Assembly (NCBI GenBank): GCA_027596075.1
Contig: JADGJC010000068.1
Location: 90,342 to 154,341, forward strand
Direction: 5' to 3'
DNA length: 64,000 nt
DNA from: Rhizophlyctis rosea
Taxonomy: Eukaryota; Chytridiomycota; Chytridiomycetes; Rhizophlyctidales; Rhizophlyctidaceae
Shown here: one piece after another, positions 47,020 to 58,577 of the stretch
Position numbering within the stretch: position 1 is the stretch's first letter
Layout of the letters: each line of letters starts with the position of its first letter
Translations under genes and position numbers: made by a program
Notes under the pieces: generated by a model
The model's database searches: none
Told to the model about the DNA's origin: nothing
What the model saw: only the letters and a program-made list of their open reading frames with translations

Positions 47020-47899
47020 CAGGTCAGCCCCGTCTCCGGACGATACGCCGATAATGCTGGAGGGAACGCATTCGAATTTTGTATGGTCGGAACATGTACA
47101 CTACGCATCACCTCATTGCATGCATCAATACAATATTTACAGCTGGAGCTGTGAACCTTTCCAACGGCAGTGTGCTTTTGCGAAGTTCAGTACTGTTTTG
47201 AGTCATCAGACACCCTGTTGGTTTGACTTGAGAAGAGGACCAAATGTGTGCAAAGGTGGACTGCAGATGAAGTTCCGAAAAGCCCGCAGTGCTTCTCGAG
47301 TATCGATGCCATGAGGGTCCAGCCGGTCGGATCCAAAAAGCACACCAATGCAAACTTTCGCGAATGGCTTTAATCGGAGTACCTATGACTTCAAGTACTC
47401 CACCCCATCATTGACCTTTGAGTCAGCAATGCTGATTTGGAAAGGTGCTCTTCCAATTCACAAATTCACATTCTCGTCACCACCCAGTCGCCCGCGCTCG
47501 CCGCTCATTGGGCGAGTTGAGTTGCTTCGGAGGTGTCGGTGACTCGGTGACACTCGGTTGGACGGAATGCCAAGCCGCATCACCCCCGGTCTAGGCCCCA
47601 GGGCTGTGATGACGATGATGTAACGAAAGAGATTTGGAGTTGACCAGAAGCGACACCCAATCGATCGGGTGACTCGGGTCTGGCTCACTGCTGCCGCAAC
47701 ACCGATCACACCGCGCTCCCAGGCTGTTTACTCGACCAATGGGAATCCATGACCGCAAGGGTGGTTGGGGTTAGGGAACTTGGGACTCACTTTCCCACAA
47801 ACGACCTTTTCTTGCAGAAATCAACCTCGTCCCCATCAGCACAAAAGTAATCTTCTCCCCCATCACCACTTTACAACTCGCCTCTCTTGAATTGCAACA
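47020..47899. other. Intergenic, metacaspase upstream region
   Basis: No gene seen. A pair of near-palindromic stretches rich in CGGTGACTCGGTGACACTCGG lies at 47535-47560, and CGATCGGGTGAC at 47660. These may be part of the metacaspase promoter, but I cannot name a factor. Confidence 0.4.
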
Positions 47900-49534
47900 A
47901 TGTTCGGCAAATTCGCAGATATAATGAAGGACAAAGTCGGAGACGTAAGTGGAGCACAAGACCTTTGTTTACATATGCATCTGGATGACGCGAAACGGAG
48001 AAGGGGTTCGTGAAAGTTTGGTCTGACAACATCAATTCCGTATTTTTACAGTTGGTTGAACAACAAGTGAAGCAGCAGTTTGGGGGCGGTGGAGGCCAGC
48101 AGGGCCAGCAGGGCCAGCCACAAGGTGGTTACGGTGGAGGCGGCTACCCGCAACAACAGCAAGGCGGAGGATATGGAGGCCAGCAGGTCCACGACGTCAA
48201 CCAGATCTCGCAGGCGTATGGTCACTCTGCATACCACCACGTACAGCAACAGGGTGGTCAAATCCAGCAAGCTCCTATTCAGGTGCCTCAGGGCACGCCT
48301 GCAGCGCAGCAGTGGGGTAATGCAACTTGCCGTTGTGGTTAATGCGACTTGCCTCTCAATGCGTCCTTGCCACGTTTCAGGTACGGCAACTTCGGGCGGA
48401 AAGCGCAAAGCCCTTCTTATTGGCATCAACTACACCGGTTCTTCGGCTGCACTGAAAGGATGGTGTGTTCAACTGATCGCGTATGGTCTGGGAAGTAGGG
48501 AATACTGATCTAGACGGTTGGAATATAGCATCAATGACGTTCACAACGTCCATCAGTGGTTGACGGCGAACTACCCTTTCGCTCCCCAAGAAGTTCTCAT
48601 TTTGACTGATGATCAACAAGATCCTTCGCGGATTCCTACCAGGGCGAACATTCTGAATGCTTTCAAGTATGCAATGAACGCCAGGTCCTCGGCTTTTGCG
48701 CTTTCCTGACATTCACATTGTATCAACAGATGGCTAGTCAACGGAGCTCAATCAGGAGATGCATTCTTTTTGCACTACTCTGGGCACGGAAGTCAAGAGA
48801 AGGACGCGCACGGAGATGAAAACGATGGCGTGGATGAAACTATCGTCCCCGTCGATTATCAGCAGGCGGGCCAAATTCATGATGACGACATCAACTCCAT
48901 CCTCGTCCACCCGCTGCCCCAAGGAGCGCGTCTCACTGCCATTTTCGACTGTTGTCACTCCGGCTCCGTCATGGATCTACCTTTCACCTATACGGTCGAC
49001 GGAAACCTCGATGTCGTCGTGCGCGACAACACGCAAGAAATGATCAAGCATGGTCTAAAGGCAGGAATGGCGATCTTCCAGAAAGACAATGCTACTGCTT
49101 TGAGGGAAGCGAAGGAGTTGTTCTCAATCTACATGCAATCACGCCAGCAGGGGAACAATTCGTCCCCTGTGGATGATGAAGCGAGGAAGAAGATCATGGA
49201 GGCGAAGGGGAGTCGGGGCTTGGTGGTTCAGTTCAGTGGGTGCATGGACAATCAGACGAGCGCTGATGCCAACATTGCTAGTATGTTTTTCTTCTCAGCC
49301 GACTTACCTCTTTACAAATGCCTAATGCTCATATATTCTCTTCTTTCAGACCAAGCAACGGGTGCGATGTCCTGGGCTCTGCTTACGGCGCTCAACAACA
49401 ATAACCACCACATGTCGTACACGGATGTTCTCCGCGAGACCCGGAAGTTGCTTGAGGGGAAATATAAGCAAATCCCGCAGATGTCGACCGCCTCTCACAT
49501 TGATGTGAGCAACACACTTTTCTCCGTTATCTAG
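47900..49534 (+). CDS. MCA1: Type I metacaspase with Gln/Gly-rich prodomain
   Basis: Caspase-fold Cys protease cutting after Arg/Lys; in fungi it acts in proteostasis and regulated death, in the cytosol. Exons 47900-47944, 48052-48316, 48381-48462, 48529-48666, 48730-49280 and 49350-49534, all in phase, 421 residues. A short helix (MFGKFADIMKDKVGD) precedes about 90 residues of Gln/Gly/Tyr (GGYGGGGYPQQQQGGGYGGQ), the prion-like prodomain of fungal type I enzymes. The catalytic domain opens RKALLIGINY, with CINDVHNVHQWL across an intron, catalytic His in HYSGHGSQEKD, and catalytic Cys in FDCCHSGS. ATGAMSWALLTALN and the final SHIDVSNTLFSVI are standard. There is no sign of disruption. Confidence 0.95.
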
Positions 49535-49916
49535 AGCAGATTCCGTAGTATGTAGGGTATATAGGCAGGTGTGTTTAGTGTCAAGAAAACGGGTCTCATG
49601 GCCCAATGTATTTTTACAAACTCAATGAGAAGGGCTGTGTTTATGCGATCTCACCATATATCGAGGATATTTGTTTATTTCCGTGCCACCAGCTGACTTG
49701 ATTCACTGCTGATCTTGATCCCAATCAGCACGGGGTATACCCTAACATGCTCATTGGGTCCACTGGCAATCTTGATGAGCCGCATATAAAAGGATCAAGC
49801 CTCAGAAAGCGCTTTTGCTGTCAATTTTCTTTTTCCAAAGTGAATACGCAGTGTTGCAGGCAATCTTTGTTGAACTATTGGAGCACATTCATTTTTGTTT
49901 TCGGATTCGTAGCACG
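49535..49916. other. Intergenic
   Basis: Spacer between two plus-strand genes; nothing recognised. Confidence 0.5.
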
Positions 49917-51876
49917 ATGACAAGACCGTCTTTTGGGCACGGTAAGAGCACCTGACGTCGCGTCATATCCAGCTGCATCGCCCAATCCTAATCCATGTCA
50001 TTCATCCTCTTTTCAAGGTCACCGCAGCCAGCAGTCCGACACCGTAGAACAGGGGAAGCCTCACGGCCCCCTCCACGGAATTGGCAAGCGGATCCGGTCT
50101 TTGATAGATAGAGAGGTACGTCGTTTGATTGCCGGCCATTTCATGCCACACAATGTAAAATATGGCGGAACATATTTCAGGACTCCAAACTTCATTACCA
50201 CCGTTTTCGCCGCTCTCACCACCGCCACCCATCAAAAGATCATCACCATGAGCCTGTGCCCGTGCGGGCAGAAGACAAGGCTCGCGAGTCAGAATCGGAT
50301 TCTGATGTGTCGCCACAGGAAGAGATAGTGGAGCAGAGGGAGTTCGTGCCACTCAATGTGAGTTTTCAGATGGCATCGCTTTCTGATGAGGCAGATCGCG
50401 TTGGAACTTTCTGATTAATTTAACATGATGATGAAAATGAGTTGACGTGTGGGATCATTTTTGAATAATAGGATTCTTTCGCTGCTGCCGCCGAGCCGGG
50501 GGGTGTTGGGGTTCCAGCTGGTCAAGCACCCAATGCTCCAATCCAGCCGAGGAAGAGACGAGCTAGGCAGTTGGTGGATGGAGGGACAGTCATGTCTAAT
50601 GCGCAGGATTTGGAACTTGGTAAGGAGAGTCATATCAGTTTGTTAGGCCGCAAGAAACTGTTCTCATCAATTCCTCACTTGCAGAAAAGATTCACAATTT
50701 CGATGGCGACAGAGAGGTAACTTTCACCCCATCCATGATAGGATCTTTGACATGTAGAAAATGTGTATAATGCGTGGAGTACCTCTAATCATACACCCAC
50801 TCCATGAACAGCAGATTGACCGTTTTCCCACCTCCCGTTCTGTGTTCCCTCTGCTCAAAGCCATCGACACCTTGAACGACCCCGTTATCAACCTCAGTAT
50901 CACCAGGCACACCTCCATCGAGACAACGCCATCGCAAGCGGAAATTCGCCGTATCCTGATGAGGGAATTAGTCGTGTTCCATAACATGAGCCAAGCTCGA
51001 AATATGCGAACATTTGCACCTGACCATCCCATCAAAATGTATGTGCCGCAGCAGGTTGCCGTGGTTGGACAGAAGAGATTGGGGGATATTGCTGAAGAAG
51101 AGGAAGGGGATGATGGTGAAGTGACGAGGCAGGACTTGTCTGAGGAAGTAGGAAATGCTCCTGCGACAATGCATCCCACCAACCGCCGCAAGTCCTACTT
51201 CCACCGCGACCGGCGTGTTATTTTCCCTGAAGACTCCACCGATCCTACCTCCGCCTTTCCCGAACGCCAACGAGCCATCTCCCAGCCATCCCTTTCCGTC
51301 CTCTCCCTCCTTCCAACGCCCTCCGCCCACCCAACATCCCAACAAACCCTATCACTCCACAAAACGCACCCTCGTCTCCCCCACAATTTCACCCTTTGGA
51401 AACGTCTGTATCATTCTGGTGCTGGTGAAGGGGAAATCTCTGCTCCTACTTCAGTCGCTACAAGCGTTAGCTTTGCGCCTTGGATATCCCATGACCCAGA
51501 TGCTGCGGACATGCATGAACATGTTTTTTGGGGTAACGAGGATGATGAGGCGTTTGTGATTCGGAGTATGATAGAGACGAAGGTTGATGTTGGTGGTGGG
51601 AAATTACATGTTGGTGCTGGTGATGTTACCGCCGCAGCCACGAGTGCCATTAAGGGATTGGGGTCGACATTGAAGACGACAGCTCCCGAGGCGATTCATA
51701 AAGTTGCTGAGACGGTGGAGTCGATGTCAAAGACTGTCACGAAGATTGTCGGGGATGCATTGCATGGGATTGTGAAGGGTGTTTCGCGGACGGATGATCA
51801 TACAGTCTCGTTGGATGAGGGGGATGTTAGGACAGCTCCAGCAAGGGATGGAGATGTAGCTCAGATTGCGGCTTGA
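49917..51876 (+). CDS. Hypothetical protein, six exons, no known domain
   Basis: Not recognised. Exons 49917-49941, 50018-50115, 50181-50357, 50472-50619, 50685-50716, 50812-51876 (514 residues, all in phase). The N-terminal quarter is His/Arg-rich (HYHRFRRSHHRHPSKDHHHE) with a basic PRKRRARQL that may be a nuclear signal. The last exon contains FPTSRSVFPLLKAIDTLNDP, an apparently folded helical part (EIRRILMRELVVFHNMSQAR), an acidic patch (EEEEGDDGE), a Pro/Ser-rich segment and a C-terminal run of small-residue amphipathic helices (ATSAIKGLGSTLKTTAPEAI HKVAETVESM) like those that bind lipid droplets or membranes. Function is open. Confidence 0.7.
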
Positions 51877-52378
51877 GAATGTGGATGTTGCGGCGACATC
51901 GAATTTTGCGGAGGATGGGACGGAATAGTTCGGCTGAACATTGTTGTATGAACTTTTTTTGGGTGGGCAGGAAATTCTTATGTATGGAGTAAGCTTCAAT
52001 ATCATCTGTATCATTATCGCATATTTGCCGCATTGACACACATATGGTGCCCCTCTCTCGCATGCACAAATATGCCAAAATCTATACATCTTGATGACGG
52101 AGTGCGCCAGTGTGCGTGTCAGACAACACATGCATGAGGCGCGTGCCATCTGCGTGTGATCGCATGCACAGCTGTCACATTGCGCAATGTCTCACTTTCT
52201 GCAGGGAAGTGGTGGCTTCTAGTGCCTCTCGAGCTCATCACTTCTCTCGAAAGTCTTGTTGCACATTCGCAACTTCCATTCCCAGATTCACCATAAGTAT
52301 TTGGAGTTTTCCCATTCTGTAACGGTTCCGATACGCAACATCTCCTTTCGTCGCACACCAATACACCGGCGATTGTCC
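51877..52378. other. Intergenic
   Basis: Spacer of 0.5 kb between two plus-strand genes; minus frames here are antisense to nothing recognisable and have no splice support. Confidence 0.5.
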
Positions 52379-53955
52379 ATGCCAGGCTTACAATACCGCC
52401 CTCTCATGTGGAGCGACGGTAGTCATCACTGTCCGCCCATTCATGCCCCGCTCTATCTCGGGGATGATAACGACGTCGCACGCTTTATGTCATGCACAAT
52501 GCAATTTGTCAACACCCTCAGTCCATCACAAGACGATGAAGACGACAACAGCATTATAGACGTGGAGCACGACGCTCCAGTTGCAGCTCCTTTGCCTATG
52601 CCTTGGGGCTATACACTGGTATTGAAGGAGGAGAGGAGGGGCGGGAAGGGTTCTGTCAATGAAATGGTTTTCGGGCATATCAGGTGCATTGTGCGAGAGC
52701 AAATTTAGTAGTCTTGCACGTGTGAAACAATGCTATCAGTTTTATTCACTCACTTCCATTTGATTCATACAGCAAGCTACCTTTTCGCGATCCAAAGGAT
52801 TTCGCTGCGCACCTCATGTGGCTGCAAACGGATCGAAGCTACGATAGATCTTCCTGCCTCTGTTCTCTGTGTGGCAGACGGCCGTCATCCACCATTAATC
52901 TTGAATCGGAAATCGAAAGCAAAGTCTACTCCTGTGAACTCTTCCTTTCGTGCGTCGGATCCCGAACACCACCTCCACCTTCTCGAGTTGCACCTCGACA
53001 CGGCCCGTCATCGAGGTTCCGGGTTGGAGACAAAGTTTGGGTGTTGGTGCGACTGGACCCACAACGTTTGATTGAAACGTTGACGGTGTGTCAGACAGAG
53101 AGGGGAGAAGATTTTGAATTTGATATTCGTCCGTTCGTTGCTTCCGAGGGGGTGCATTGGCCGGCGCAGATTGACGAGTTTGTTCCAATCATCGAGGAGA
53201 CCTGTGCCAGCGGTAGTTTCAGTTCAGACACCAATGAAAAGACTTATATCATCACCGGGATCCCACCGCTAGTTCTCAAAAACTTTTCTTCCTCCAAAAA
53301 CCCTGGACCATACCCCCGTTCGTTGCATCTCCGCGCTCTGGAAGAAATTCGGCCAGCCCGTGACCAGGAGGACGTCCCTCTGCACGCTTACAAAGTCTCG
53401 CTCTGTGGTCTTGCGATATCAGCTCCATCCGCGCTCATCATGTGCGAACACGACATCTTTCCTTGGTCGTCATACGAGCCACCCAAATCATTTCGTCGCT
53501 TCCTTCCAGAGCTTGTCCGTAAATGCCCGGATACAATTGTTCAGCACTGGTTTTCGTCATGCCTCCATATGCTGGAAGAAGTGGATATGGAGGAAGGCAG
53601 TTTTGGGATTGACATCATTCTTAGCTCTTCACGAGCAGTGGAGTACGTGTGGCTCAAGGGAAGTCGTGTGACGGTTGGAGATATTGTTACGGTGCAACGG
53701 CAAGCAAGTGGTCCGGGTTTGATGTTTGAAATAACGCATTTGCCGGTCGGGAGGGAGAGTGACCAGATTTGGGGTTACCATGTCGGACCAAACCATGATC
53801 GGAAGGGGAATGTCATTACCGATGCCAGCGGAAAATGGTGGAGAAGGCTTACGGTGCGACCCGGTGTGGAGCTCAGGTCAAATGTCCGGGGGAGGTCATG
53901 GCCATTTATGTGTCGTAATACCTCACAGAGAGAAGAAGTCATCGAGCTATTTTGA
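52379..53955 (+). CDS. Hypothetical protein with two beta-rich, BAH/Tudor-like segments
   Basis: Not assigned to a family. Exons 52379-52683 and 52773-53955 give 495 residues. The start is MPGLQYRPLMWSDGSHHCPP. Residues 45-60 are acidic (SQDDEDDNSIIDVEHD). Across the intron sit CLCSLCGRRP and YSCELFLSC, Cys-rich stretches that could bind zinc. Two segments begin like chromatin-reader beta barrels: FRVGDKVWVLVRLDP (about 190) and VTVGDIVTVQRQASG (about 400), the latter followed by WGYHVGPNHDRKGN and KWWRRLTVRPG. That likeness is only in strand pattern. No signal peptide or membrane helix is visible. Confidence 0.65.
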
Positions 53956-54304
53956 TGGGTGGCTACTAGATAGATCATCAATCAAGCAGAGCTAGCATGA
54001 CTTGTAGAGTGGGGTCATACCCATAGTTCAAGTCTTCCCCAATGAGTCGGTCTTTTAGTGTTGTATGTAGCAGCAGGCAGTTATATGTTAGGATTTCGTG
54101 CAAAAAACCTCTTCTGTTAGACATTGGACCCTCGCGTAAAATGCTGCGCCACCAATCGTGGGCATCATCATCACCAACACCCAACCAACACCCCTCACTT
54201 TGGCATTCAATTTTGACTTCTCCAACTTTTGCCATCACCTGGTCTTAGACATTAACCTTTCTTGCGCAGCTACTTTTTGGGCACCTTGTGCTTCGTAGCC
54301 CGTT
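53956..54304. other. Intergenic
   Basis: Nothing recognised; includes the upstream region of the RraA-like gene. Confidence 0.5.
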
Positions 54305-55064
54305 ATGGATGCCTATGCGAAACTCCTCCAGTTCGGGACAACACAAATTTCTGACGCCCTTGCTTCACTGAGCATAGTGGGCCACATTCCTGACTTGCAA
54401 CGACTTTCTTCGAGCCCTGGCAGCCCCTCCTCTTTTCCCCACTCTACCTTTCGCATCTGCGGTCCAGCGCACACCGTCGAGTTCCAATTCCAACACGATT
54501 TGCCAAAAACTTTTGTCCCACCGCCACACCACCACGTAGATATTGCTCCACCTGAGTCTATCATCGTCCTTCGCACCCCCAAAGATGCACCCAACGCAGT
54601 GTGGGGCGGCCTGATGTCGGCCCGTGCGAAACATCTCAAGCTCCAAGCTGCTGTAGTTATTGGCCGTGCAAGGGACGTCTCAGAACATGAGGAGCTGCAA
54701 TTTCCTGTGTTCGCGAGGGGCACGTCAACCATGGGTGCAAGCCCTTATTTGAAGGTGGTGGCGGTTGGGGAACCGATAGCTTTGCCAATAGGTGGAGCTT
54801 TGGAGACTCTGATTCGACCAGGTGACGCTTTCGACTTTGTCTCTGAGCTTTCTTGACAGACTGCTGAACTGTACAAACATAGGCGATTTTATTGTCGCTG
54901 ACGATGAAGGTGTGGTGTGTGTGCCGCAGGAAAGAGTGGATGATGTTGTGGAAAAATGCATACGACTGAAGGAAATTGATGCAAAATGCATGACCGACAT
55001 TCGCGGAGGGAGACCGATTGCTGACACTTTTGCAGATCATCGGGGAAAGCGGCCTGGGAAATGA
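54305..55064 (+). CDS. RraA-like / 4-hydroxy-4-methyl-2-oxoglutarate aldolase family protein
   Basis: Belongs to the RraA-like (formerly 'demethylmenaquinone methyltransferase') fold, whose enzymes are class II pyruvate aldolases or oxaloacetate decarboxylases needing a divalent metal. Exons 54305-54821 and 54883-55064 join IRPG to DFIVADDEGVVCVPQE; total 232 residues. Hallmarks: an N-terminal helix with TTQISDALASL, FRICGPAHTVEF, APNAVWGGLMSARAKHLKLQ, then GRARDVSEHEELQFPVFARG, which holds the Arg-Asp pair that binds substrate and metal, and the C-terminal VCVPQERVDDVVEKCIRLKE helix. The distance from GGLMS to RARD is normal. Cytosolic; substrate not predictable. Confidence 0.9.
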
Positions 55065-55796
55065 TCAGTGGGAAGTACCTTCATAAGATGTTAAGATGGA
55101 GATAGTTATCCATTGCGCACCTACATCCGCATAGAGCTGCCGCCCGGGTGATTGATCTTCCGTGAACAGTCCTAAGTCTTTTCGAAACTGTATGAATCAA
55201 AGTGCACCTCACAATCCTGTTTTTAGAAAAACTGTCACTTCGCATCTACATTCTAAAGTCATGTCTTCTTCAAAAATGGATTCAACGCGTCAGGAAGAAC
55301 GAGTCTTGTCCTTGTGATACTAAACTCAACAAACGCCAATTTGATCGTGCTATTGGTAAACTATGGATTGTCCCACACATCCGTTATGTCACTTGTTTGC
55401 ATTTCCTGTGCTCTCCCACTGCCGTCACCAGCATCCCCTACCACTTCAATCTTTCCCGCCGTCAAACTTTGCACACCTGCCAAAAATCGCACCAAAATGG
55501 ACCTTCACCCCAGTCGTCCTATCTATTTTCAACGCCAGGCTTTCAAAACCAAGTAGGGCAACGAACTCTTCAAGACCGGGCCCCAAAACGCACTCCCCCA
55601 AACACATTCTATGAGGCAGATGAACTTCGCTTAATCTTAATAACAAAAAAAGTGAGAAGACAATGGACAAGAAGAAAGGAAGATTGTCTAGCTACTCGCG
55701 AAGTAAACTTGTGTCTAAACTAACTACATCTAACTATACATTTCAAACAAATCTATCCGACAACCCCTGATATTCCTATACAGCGAACAACGCATC
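55065..55796. other. Convergent 3' spacer
   Basis: Lies between the 3' ends of the RraA-like (plus) and TM-SH3 (minus) genes. The 173-codon plus frame at 55202-55723 shows no family and has the composition of a chance frame. Confidence 0.5.
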
Positions 55797-57123
55797 CTAA
55801 TCCCGCGGAACGTACAAACTAGAGACACGGTTCCCGATTCTGCCCGTGCCCCTAAGATCCTCTCTGCGCTCTGGGGTGCTTGGTCGTGGCGTGTTGTACG
55901 GCGCAACACATGCAAGTGGGAAAGATCCTTCCTGCTTGGTACGCATGTTGAACCCAAAGGCCCATCCGTCGTCGAATTTACATTTGACGATGACTGGATC
56001 GTTAACGTCTGTTATATCAAGGGGAAGGTTGAGTCAAACTGCCTGGTTCTCGAAAAAGACGACCATGCTTGTCCGTCGACACTTACACAAATAAATCTCA
56101 TCACTAAGATTTGGCACATAGTTATACACAACCTCCATCGTCTCCGCAATTTGAATCGGCTCCCCTCCATCCGGACCATCACCCTTTGCTACACTCTTCT
56201 TCTTCCTCAAATATACAATCCCTACTCCAACACACACAATACCGATAACCGCCGCAGCCCCAACACCGACCATCAAGGCTGTAGGAGGTCCTGACTTTGT
56301 TGATGCAGTGGAATCGGCGGATGTAGTGCTGTTGCCTGCGGCGGTCGTTGCTGCTGCTGTTGAGGTGGTGCCGGAAGGCACTGCGGCCGCGGATGTGGGT
56401 GATGAGGTAGGCGGTGACGTGCTGGTTGGTACCGTGAACTTTTGTCCGGCTTGCTTTGCTTTGACGGCTGTGCAGCATTGGTCGCTGCCGGAAGCTGTGG
56501 AACAGTACGCTCTCGCCTCTGCGTCCTCCATGAAGCCGCACATGCCCCATTCGTAAGCATTCGCCACCATGCAGTTGTTGTCTGTAGTGAGGCTCGCAAC
56601 AAATTGTTCATTGCCTGACAAATCTGGACGTCCCGCTGCATTCGGCGTACAGGATTTCGTGTCGTTGAGGATAGACTGCAAAGTTTGGATGCTTTCCTGG
56701 CCGATACTTTTGCACAGCGGTTTGACGGCACCCTTGTTGCACGTTGTCGCCGCGCCAACATATCCGGCACATAACTGGGCCGCCTGGTAGCGACGCCCAC
56801 TGCCATCCCATGTGGGGCACTTGAATGTGGTGCGGAAATAAGTCACGCCCGAAGTGGTGTTTGAGAGTCGGCCTAGCACGAATGCATCGAATTGAGCCAA
56901 AGTGGTAATGCCGGCGTCTGCTGCAGATGCCACACTGTATGCTAAATAATGATGACTCTATAAGTTTCAACCATTCAGATAGCTCGAGGAACACGCATCA
57001 ATACATACTATCCCACTCTGGGCAAGCTCTGCTGCCGGTGAGCGATATGCAGTTTGCTTGACCGTCCACACCCGCCAGAGCCAGAAAGGCCAACACAATG
57101 GAGCCCACAATTTGCCGAGACAT
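55797..57123 (-). CDS. Secreted Cys-rich, single-pass membrane protein with cytoplasmic SH3 domain
   Basis: Probable cell-surface sensor or adhesion protein. Exons 57009-57123, 56087-56941 and 55797-56008 give 393 residues in phase. Order: signal peptide (MSRQIVGSIVLAFLALAGVDG), an extracellular Cys-rich domain of about 210 residues (TFKCPTWDGSGRRYQAAQLC ... GSDQCCTAVKAK), a Ser/Thr/Pro mucin-like stalk (TSTSPPTSSPTSAAAVPSG), one membrane helix (ALMVGVGAAAVIGIVCVGVG) with a stop-transfer RKKKSVAKGD, and a C-terminal SH3: VVYNYVPNLSDEIYLYVNDP (ALYDY-like start), KFDDGWAFGFN (diW block) and EGSFPLACV (final strand with the Pro and Val usually seen). The tail is RGTGRIGNRVSSLYVPRD. The donor GTAAGT at 56085-56086 is what keeps the SH3 whole. 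A frame that runs through it would end in VVFFENQAV instead. Confidence 0.85.
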
Positions 57124-58577
57124 GCTGTTGCAAGTTTTTTTGTGGTAGGGTATTGTTGAAGATGGACGATGAGGACGCAAGTATAATATGTAGGATGACT
57201 CGGCCCAAGCCCTTTCCCTTATAGATATACCCGCCTGCAAATACATAAGAACGAGGTGAGCGACAACTCGCACAGGCCAACCATAATATCGCAACTTCGT
57301 GATACCAAGCGCTTAAGATACCTCTTGCCAAGTGTGTTCTGGGAGACTAGGACGCTACCCTTCGCAACAGGGTGAGAAACGACAGAGAGGAAACGAAGTG
57401 TTGGGCACGCTGAATATCCTTTGGAGCACTGGGTGGGACAACAAGAGGCCGTGTGGAGGGGATGGGCACGTCCAGCGGGATTTGAGTTCTGGATGAGATC
57501 TAGTTTGCCGGTCAGAGGAGGATTCATCCATGCGAACTTGGAGGTGGGCTGAAGCGGGCCTTTACCAGGAGGCTCTTTCTTCAACGGTTCGCAGTTTGCT
57601 CTGTGAGTCGACAAGGGAAGAGGAGAGTCTGCGAAACACTGTGGCTCCGGGCCGCCTTCAACTGGCACCACACATGATGAGTACCAGATGGAGGGGATCC
57701 CTGGTGGCACATGCATATTTCCACACAATATTGTGGTCTTTGTAAGGTTACTTCCCAAACATGGTGCGGATATGTTGCCAAAATGTTGCACAAAAGAACA
57801 CAAGGGGTACAGATGGGTGTGGACAGAAGACCCAATGCAGAAGCCCATATGAAATTTGGCGCCGTCTAAAGTGGGGCAATGCAATAGCGATCTATTAGCT
57901 ATTAATAGCCAGCCAGAGAGGCCCACCAGGGTTAGGTAAGCAGGGGGGAATTGCAAGTTTCCGAAATTCAAACCCGTGCCCTGCTTCACAGTGTTCACAC
58001 AAACAAAGTGATACCTTTTGCCATTTTATTCTTTGTTACTACTCAACTGTCTTGAACGCATTTGAATCATTTTATTCCAAGCATTAAGTATGAATGGCAA
58101 AGGCATAGATAGTGTGGATGTCAGGATTCTACTCCGTAACTGAACTGGGGCCATGGAATCCAGTGACTGTGCCCTCTCGAAGCAGGCTTTCTCCAATGGG
58201 ATTGGGAGCCCGACCAGCCACGTCAGCCCGTGTCACTTTTCAGCCACTTGGCAACGAGGCTTGGTCGGTGCAGCCTCACCATCATCTACCGACTGCTGCA
58301 CCCATCTAATATCCATTGCCTGTCATTGTACCAAAGGTTGAAAGACCACCTTTCCTGACCGAGTCCGTTTGTGCTGCACGACTTCCACCATCATAAACCT
58401 TGGTCATCAAGGACCTACCTCCCTTCTTTGGCAGTCCTGAACTAACCATCAAGGAAGGCGTGTTGTTTCGATTGCTCCGGATCCCTTGCTTCGTCCCCTG
58501 ATCCCCGTAGTCGCACTTCACGAAACTCAATCTGCCTAATCCCTTTCTATCCCGAAACCCACCGCTCTCATACACCA
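57124..58577. other. Divergent promoter region
   Basis: Shared upstream region of the TM-SH3 (minus) and SPFH (plus) genes. The 259-codon minus frame 57219-57998 is Cys/Pro-rich without a family match and overlaps the presumed promoter; I do not call it. The minus frame 58306-58950 runs antisense to the first SPFH exons. Confidence 0.5.

Noticed and set aside
57219..57998. 259-codon minus frame in the divergent promoter region
   Set aside because: No family likeness, no signal or domain order, and it would fill the whole promoter of two genes; composition looks like chance.
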